A stretch of DNA of 17,972 nucleotides, from NCBI RefSeq assembly GCF_010731675.1, contig NZ_AP022585.1:1-17972 (forward strand), written 5' to 3'. Position 1 is the stretch's first letter, and the number at the start of each line of letters is the position of its first letter. Shown here piece by piece: positions 14,931 through 17,972 of the stretch. Position numbers and translations under genes: made by a program. The notes under the pieces were generated by a model that was not told the DNA's origin, searched no databases, and saw only the letters and a program-made list of their open reading frames with translations. This DNA is from Mycobacterium marseillense. GTDB taxonomy: Bacteria; Actinomycetota; Actinomycetes; Mycobacteriales; Mycobacteriaceae.

Positions 14931-16115
14931 ATGCACACGAATAAGAAGCTCGTGATTCTCGGCGCCGGCATCGGCGGACTCAGCGTCGTCAAAGAACTCA
15001 CCGAATCCGGCGTCCCTCTCGATGATCTCGACATCACCGTCGTCGACGAAGACTTCTCCCACTATCTGGGCTTCACCCTGCCATGGGTGATGCGCGGCTG
15101 GCGCGACCAGGACAGCGTGCCCATTCGTCCGACCGCCGACGCACTGTCCGGGCTCACGACCGTTACCGGCTCAGTCGCCAGCATCGACCCCGTCGCGCGC
15201 ACCGTCACCCTGGCCGACTCCACCGACATTGCCTTCGACGCATTGGTCATCGCCACCGGCGCCCGCAACGCCGTGGACAAGGTGCCGGGGCTGGCGGCCG
15301 CTGTGGAGGGCGGCGCCGCGGTGCACTATTACAGCGCCGACGCCGCCGCCGACGCGCACCGCGCCCTGCACAACTTCACCGGCGGCAAGCTGGTGTTCAT
15401 GGTGACCTCCCAGCCGTTCCGCTGCCCACCGGCCCCCTATGAAGGAGCCCTACTGGCGGCAGACCTGCTTAGCGAGAACGGCTCTCGCGACGCGACGCAG
15501 CTCTCGGTGTACAGCCCGGAAACTCAACCAATGCTCTCGGCGGGTCCCTACGCCGGCCAAGAACTCGTGGCGCTACTGGCCGATAACAATATCGGCTTTT
15601 ACGGCGAACACAGCGTTGCGCACGTCGACGCCGACACCCGGGTCATCGAGTTCCAGGACGGCACCGTCGTCGGGTTCGACCTGCTGGTGTTCATCCCCCC
15701 GCACGAACCGGCTATTACGCTTGACGGCGCGGGCTGGATCGGTGTCGATGCCACCACGATGCAAACCCAATACCCCGGAATCTTCGCCATCGGCGATACC
15801 ACCGCGATCACATCGCCATCTGGCCGGCCCCTGCCCAAAGCGGCGATCTTCGCCAAAAATGGGGCCAAAGCCGCCGCCGAAAACGCGCTGCACTACCTGG
15901 AGATGACCGACCACACCGGCACTCTGTCGGGCGAAGGGTACTGCTACATCGACACCGGGGCACACCTCTCTGCCCAGGGCAACGGAGACTTCTTCACCTT
16001 GCCCCAGCCCGCGATCCACCTCACCGCGCCATCGGTGGAGCTACACCACGACAAGCAACAAGAAGAACACGACTGGCGAGCCCTCTGGGAACACCCCGTC
16101 TCGTCCACGCGCTAG
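14931..16115 (+). CDS. FAD-dependent sulfide:quinone oxidoreductase-like flavoprotein (first copy)
   Basis: A 394-residue flavoprotein of the sulfide:quinone reductase/flavocytochrome-c sulfide dehydrogenase group. FAD binding is shown by LVILGAGIGGL (6-16) and YPGIFAIGDTTA. It has exactly two cysteines: Cys165 in FRCPPAPYEGA and Cys338 in GYCYIDTG. These positions match the redox disulfide of flavocytochrome-c sulfide dehydrogenase (Cys161/Cys337). The probable role is oxidation of sulfide or a persulfide, passing electrons through FAD to a quinone or other acceptor at the membrane. The classical SQR third cysteine and C-terminal amphipathic helices are absent. AAGGAAAGG lies about 10 bases before the ATG at 14931. 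It follows the CstR-like gene and the decayed oxidoreductase on the same strand and likely shares the repressor's transcript. Confidence 0.88.
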   Translation: MHTNKKLVILGAGIGGLSVVKELTESGVPLDDLDITVVDEDFSHYLGFTLPWVMRGWRDQDSVPIRPTADALSGLTTVTGSVASIDPVARTVTLADSTDIAFDALVIATGARNAVDKVPGLAAAVEGGAAVHYYSADAAADAHRALHNFTGGKLVFMVTSQPFRCPPAPYEGALLAADLLSENGSRDATQLSVYSPETQPMLSAGPYAGQELVALLADNNIGFYGEHSVAHVDADTRVIEFQDGTVVGFDLLVFIPPHEPAITLDGAGWIGVDATTMQTQYPGIFAIGDTTAITSPSGRPLPKAAIFAKNGAKAAAENALHYLEMTDHTGTLSGEGYCYIDTGAHLSAQGNGDFFTLPQPAIHLTAPSVELHHDKQQEEHDWRALWEHPVSSTR

Positions 16116-16143
16116 AACAACTTACAGGAAGGTGTGAGGTCCA

Positions 16144-16428
16144 ATGACGAATAACCAAGGCTCGGCCACGATTGAGCGAGGAGCGTTTCAGATGCCACGG
16201 CCACAAGGGTGGACCCTGGAAAGAACCGTGCACCTCATCGCCGGTTCTGTGGTTCTGGTGACCTTAACCCTTGGCCGCGTGCGTTCAAAGCGATGGAGGA
16301 TTCTCACTGGTTTTGTGGGAGCTAATCTGCTGCTCGACGCGGCGGTGGGCTGGTGCCCGACGAGCGTTTTGCTACATCGACTGGGCATCCCCACTACGGC
16401 CGAGCGTGCGCTGCGTCCCAAGGTGTAG
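16144..16428 (+). CDS. DUF2892 (YgaP-like) membrane protein
   Basis: A 94-residue protein matching the DUF2892 pattern. GWTLERTVHLIAGSVVLVTLTLG (22-44) and RWRILTGFVGANLLLDAAVGWCPTSVLLHRLG (50-81) form two TM helices with the family's GWCP cysteine (Cys71) at the membrane edge. In other bacteria this domain is fused to, or sits next to, rhodanese sulfurtransferases and sulfide-oxidation genes; no rhodanese is present here. AGGAAGG and a closer GAGG precede the ATG at 16144. It begins 28 bp after the first flavoprotein, so cotranscription is likely. It could present or move a sulfane sulfur at the membrane, or anchor one of the flavoproteins; both are inference. Confidence 0.88.
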   Translation: MTNNQGSATIERGAFQMPRPQGWTLERTVHLIAGSVVLVTLTLGRVRSKRWRILTGFVGANLLLDAAVGWCPTSVLLHRLGIPTTAERALRPKV

Positions 16429-16680
16429 GCAGTGCCCGGCCCGGCCAGCTCATGAAAACACTGCTATCGAATTGTCGCGGTCGCGGTTGTCGCTGGACAC
16501 CCTCGATACTTGTGGTACCCGCACTCGCCTATGGCGCCGAGCACCGGGTCGGTGGTTTCGTCAAGCTCGTCTGCGGCGCAAGTACAGCGAGCGACTTTGT
16601 TTGTTTCGAATCTCGGTGGCAATACTGAGCGACAGGAATGGGGGCCTGTCGGCGTGAGCCGCCCCCCGGAAGGGAAGCTG

Positions 16681-17817
16681 ATGACGTTGCACGTGCTGGT
16701 TCTGGGGGCCGGGTTCGGTGGTCTTGAGCTTGCCACGCGGCTATCGGAGTTGCTTGCCGATCAGGTGCGGGTGACGCTGATCGATCGCAACGACTCCTTC
16801 TTTTTCGGTTTCTCCAAACTTGACGTGCTGTTTGGTAAACGCACGCCCGACGACGTGCGCCTGCCGTATGCGGCGCTGACCAGACCCGGGGTCGACTTCC
16901 ACCAAGAAGAGATCACCGCGATCGACCCGGAAAACCGCCACGTGCGTACCCGATCCGGTTCCTATCAAGCCGATGTTCTGGTCGTGGCGCTCGGCGCGGA
17001 GTACGACACAGAGGCCACCCCTGGTTTCGCCGAGGACGGCTTCGAGTACTACACATTGGGCGGGGCGGAACGTCTGCGCGACGCGCTGCCGGCATTTCAG
17101 GGCGGCAAAATCGTCATCAGCGTGCTCGGCGAGCCGTACAAGTGCCCACCGGCGCCGTTCGAGGCGGCGTTTCTGCTTGAGGACTACTTCGCCGGCCGAG
17201 GACTGCGCGACCAGGTCTCGATAACCGTGACGGGCTACATGGGCGCCCCGGTGCCCGTCGCCAAGGAGGTATCCGAGCCACTTCAGCAGCACCTGACCGC
17301 ACGTGGCATCACCTTCATGGGAAACCGGACGGTGAGCCGGCTGGACCCCGAACGCAAGTTCGCCGAGTTCGCCGAGGGCGAAGGAGTTCCATATGACCTT
17401 TTCATCGGCATCCCCGTGCATCGGGTGCCGGCGGTCATCGCCGATTCGGGGCTGGCGCCCGACGGATGGATTCCGGTGGAAAAAACCAACCTGGCTACCC
17501 GGTTTCCCGGCGTGTACGCAATCGGTGACGTGGCGGCCGCCTATACCGCCAAGGCGGGCCTATTCGCCGAGCGAGCCGCGCAATTCGTCGCCGATGACAT
17601 CGTCGCCAACCTGCGGGGCACAGCGGCGCCGCCTCCCTATGACGGGGCGGGCGACTGCTACATGGAGTTCGGGCGCGGTGAGGTCGGCAAGGTGCAGGTC
17701 AACTTCCTCAGCGGGCCCAAACCGACAGGCTCGTTAATCGGCCCGTCTGCCGAAATAGCTGACGAGAAAGCCGAATTCGCCCGAAGCCGCAAGGAACGCT
17801 GGTTCGGCGACGGCTGA
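16681..17817 (+). CDS. FAD-dependent sulfide:quinone oxidoreductase-like flavoprotein (second copy)
   Basis: A 378-residue flavoprotein of the same group as the gene at 14931 but clearly diverged from it. FAD motifs are LHVLVLGAGFGGLELA (3-18) and FPGVYAIGDVAAAY. It also has only two cysteines, Cys155 in YKCPPAPFEAA and Cys326 in GDCYMEFG, equivalent to Cys165 and Cys338 of the first copy. The start is ATG 16681, because GGAAGGGAAG ends 3 bases upstream and the FAD motif begins at residue 5. Longer starts at GTG 16654 or 16510 would add low-complexity sequence. It lies 252 bp after the DUF2892 gene on the same strand; that gap holds no gene I can support and might contain its own promoter. 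The two copies could use different acceptors or substrates. Confidence 0.88.
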   Translation: MTLHVLVLGAGFGGLELATRLSELLADQVRVTLIDRNDSFFFGFSKLDVLFGKRTPDDVRLPYAALTRPGVDFHQEEITAIDPENRHVRTRSGSYQADVLVVALGAEYDTEATPGFAEDGFEYYTLGGAERLRDALPAFQGGKIVISVLGEPYKCPPAPFEAAFLLEDYFAGRGLRDQVSITVTGYMGAPVPVAKEVSEPLQQHLTARGITFMGNRTVSRLDPERKFAEFAEGEGVPYDLFIGIPVHRVPAVIADSGLAPDGWIPVEKTNLATRFPGVYAIGDVAAAYTAKAGLFAERAAQFVADDIVANLRGTAAPPPYDGAGDCYMEFGRGEVGKVQVNFLSGPKPTGSLIGPSAEIADEKAEFARSRKERWFGDG

Positions 17818-17854
17818 GATCCGACCCCGCACACCGCTCGCCCGTCGCTAGCAT

Positions 17855-17960
17855 TGTCTCGTTTGTAGAGAAACGAGACAGGCTCGGGGGCCACCACTTC
17901 CCCACCTGTAGCCCCAGGTCGCGGGCGTCTCGTTTCTTGTCTCACAGCGCGTGTCTCGAA
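17855..17960. repeat. res-like recombination site repeats
   Basis: TGTCTCGTTT (17855-17864), a 6-base spacer and AAACGAGACA (17871-17880) form a perfect 26-bp dyad, the size of a serine-resolvase subsite. Further half-site copies follow: GTCTCGTTT at 17927, TTGTCTC at 17937-17943 and TGTCTCGAA at 17952. The motif GTCTCGTTT was not seen elsewhere in the window. If the molecule is circular, this block lies immediately upstream of the resolvase gene at base 1, the usual place for a res site. Confidence 0.65.
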
Positions 17961-17972
17961 TCTTTATTGTCG

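Noticed and set aside
16429..16680. Open frames in the gap between the DUF2892 gene and the second flavoprotein
   Set aside because: All three forward frames and the reverse frame look non-coding, and no remnant of a rhodanese or other sulfur gene could be recognised.

Overview
The window is high-GC DNA from an actinobacterium, almost certainly a nontuberculous Mycobacterium. The MmpS/MmpL pair, frequent GTG starts and apparently leaderless promoters point there. It carries plasmid functions: a serine resolvase with res-like repeats, a ParA/ribbon-helix-helix (RHH) partition locus with repeats, a toxin-antitoxin pair, a candidate replication protein and a MobF relaxase. No chromosomal housekeeping gene, rRNA, tRNA or CRISPR array was seen. 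Base 1 is exactly the GTG start of the resolvase and the last 120 bases hold resolvase-type repeats. The record may therefore be a circular plasmid opened at that gene, which would put the res-like site directly upstream of the resolvase.

Layout. (1) 1-2268, + strand: serine recombinase, then a protein joining a possible winged-helix region to a HEPN-like RX4H domain, then a small protein whose N-terminus matches the Thr1/Asp17/Lys33 geometry of proteasome-type peptidases. The first two genes overlap by 4 bp and the third follows after 13 bp. I know of no described system with this composition. (2) 2269-4440: partition locus (parA and a tandem-RHH partner, - strand) with CATA-type repeats around it, plus an RHH antitoxin/PIN toxin pair whose toxin lacks a normal start codon. 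(3) 4440-5690: a perfect 22-bp inverted repeat with two nested hairpins, an I29-propeptide-like mini-protein, a divergent pair of small genes around nested palindromes, and a terminator. (4) 5856-7726: an HTH protein (possible replication initiator) and two small reverse-strand genes, one VbhA-antitoxin-like. (5) 7826-10722: a perfect 14-bp hairpin (candidate oriT) and the MobF relaxase-helicase. No coupling protein or type IV/VII secretion gene is present, so the plasmid is mobilizable at most from what is seen here.

(6) 10729-17817: a cargo module for sulfur/redox stress. A CsoR-family repressor keeps both cysteines but lacks the metal-binding His, which suggests a CstR-like persulfide sensor. 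It sits 8 bp behind a near-ideal operator. Downstream on the same strand are a decayed DsbA/Rv2466c-like gene, a sulfide:quinone/flavocytochrome-c-type flavoprotein, a DUF2892 membrane protein and a second flavoprotein. Each flavoprotein has exactly two cysteines, at equivalent sites. Divergent from the repressor is an mmpS-mmpL pair.

The strongest leads are the recombinase/HEPN/proteasome-like cluster and the plasmid-borne persulfide module with mmpS-mmpL. All family assignments come from reading motifs; no database search was run.
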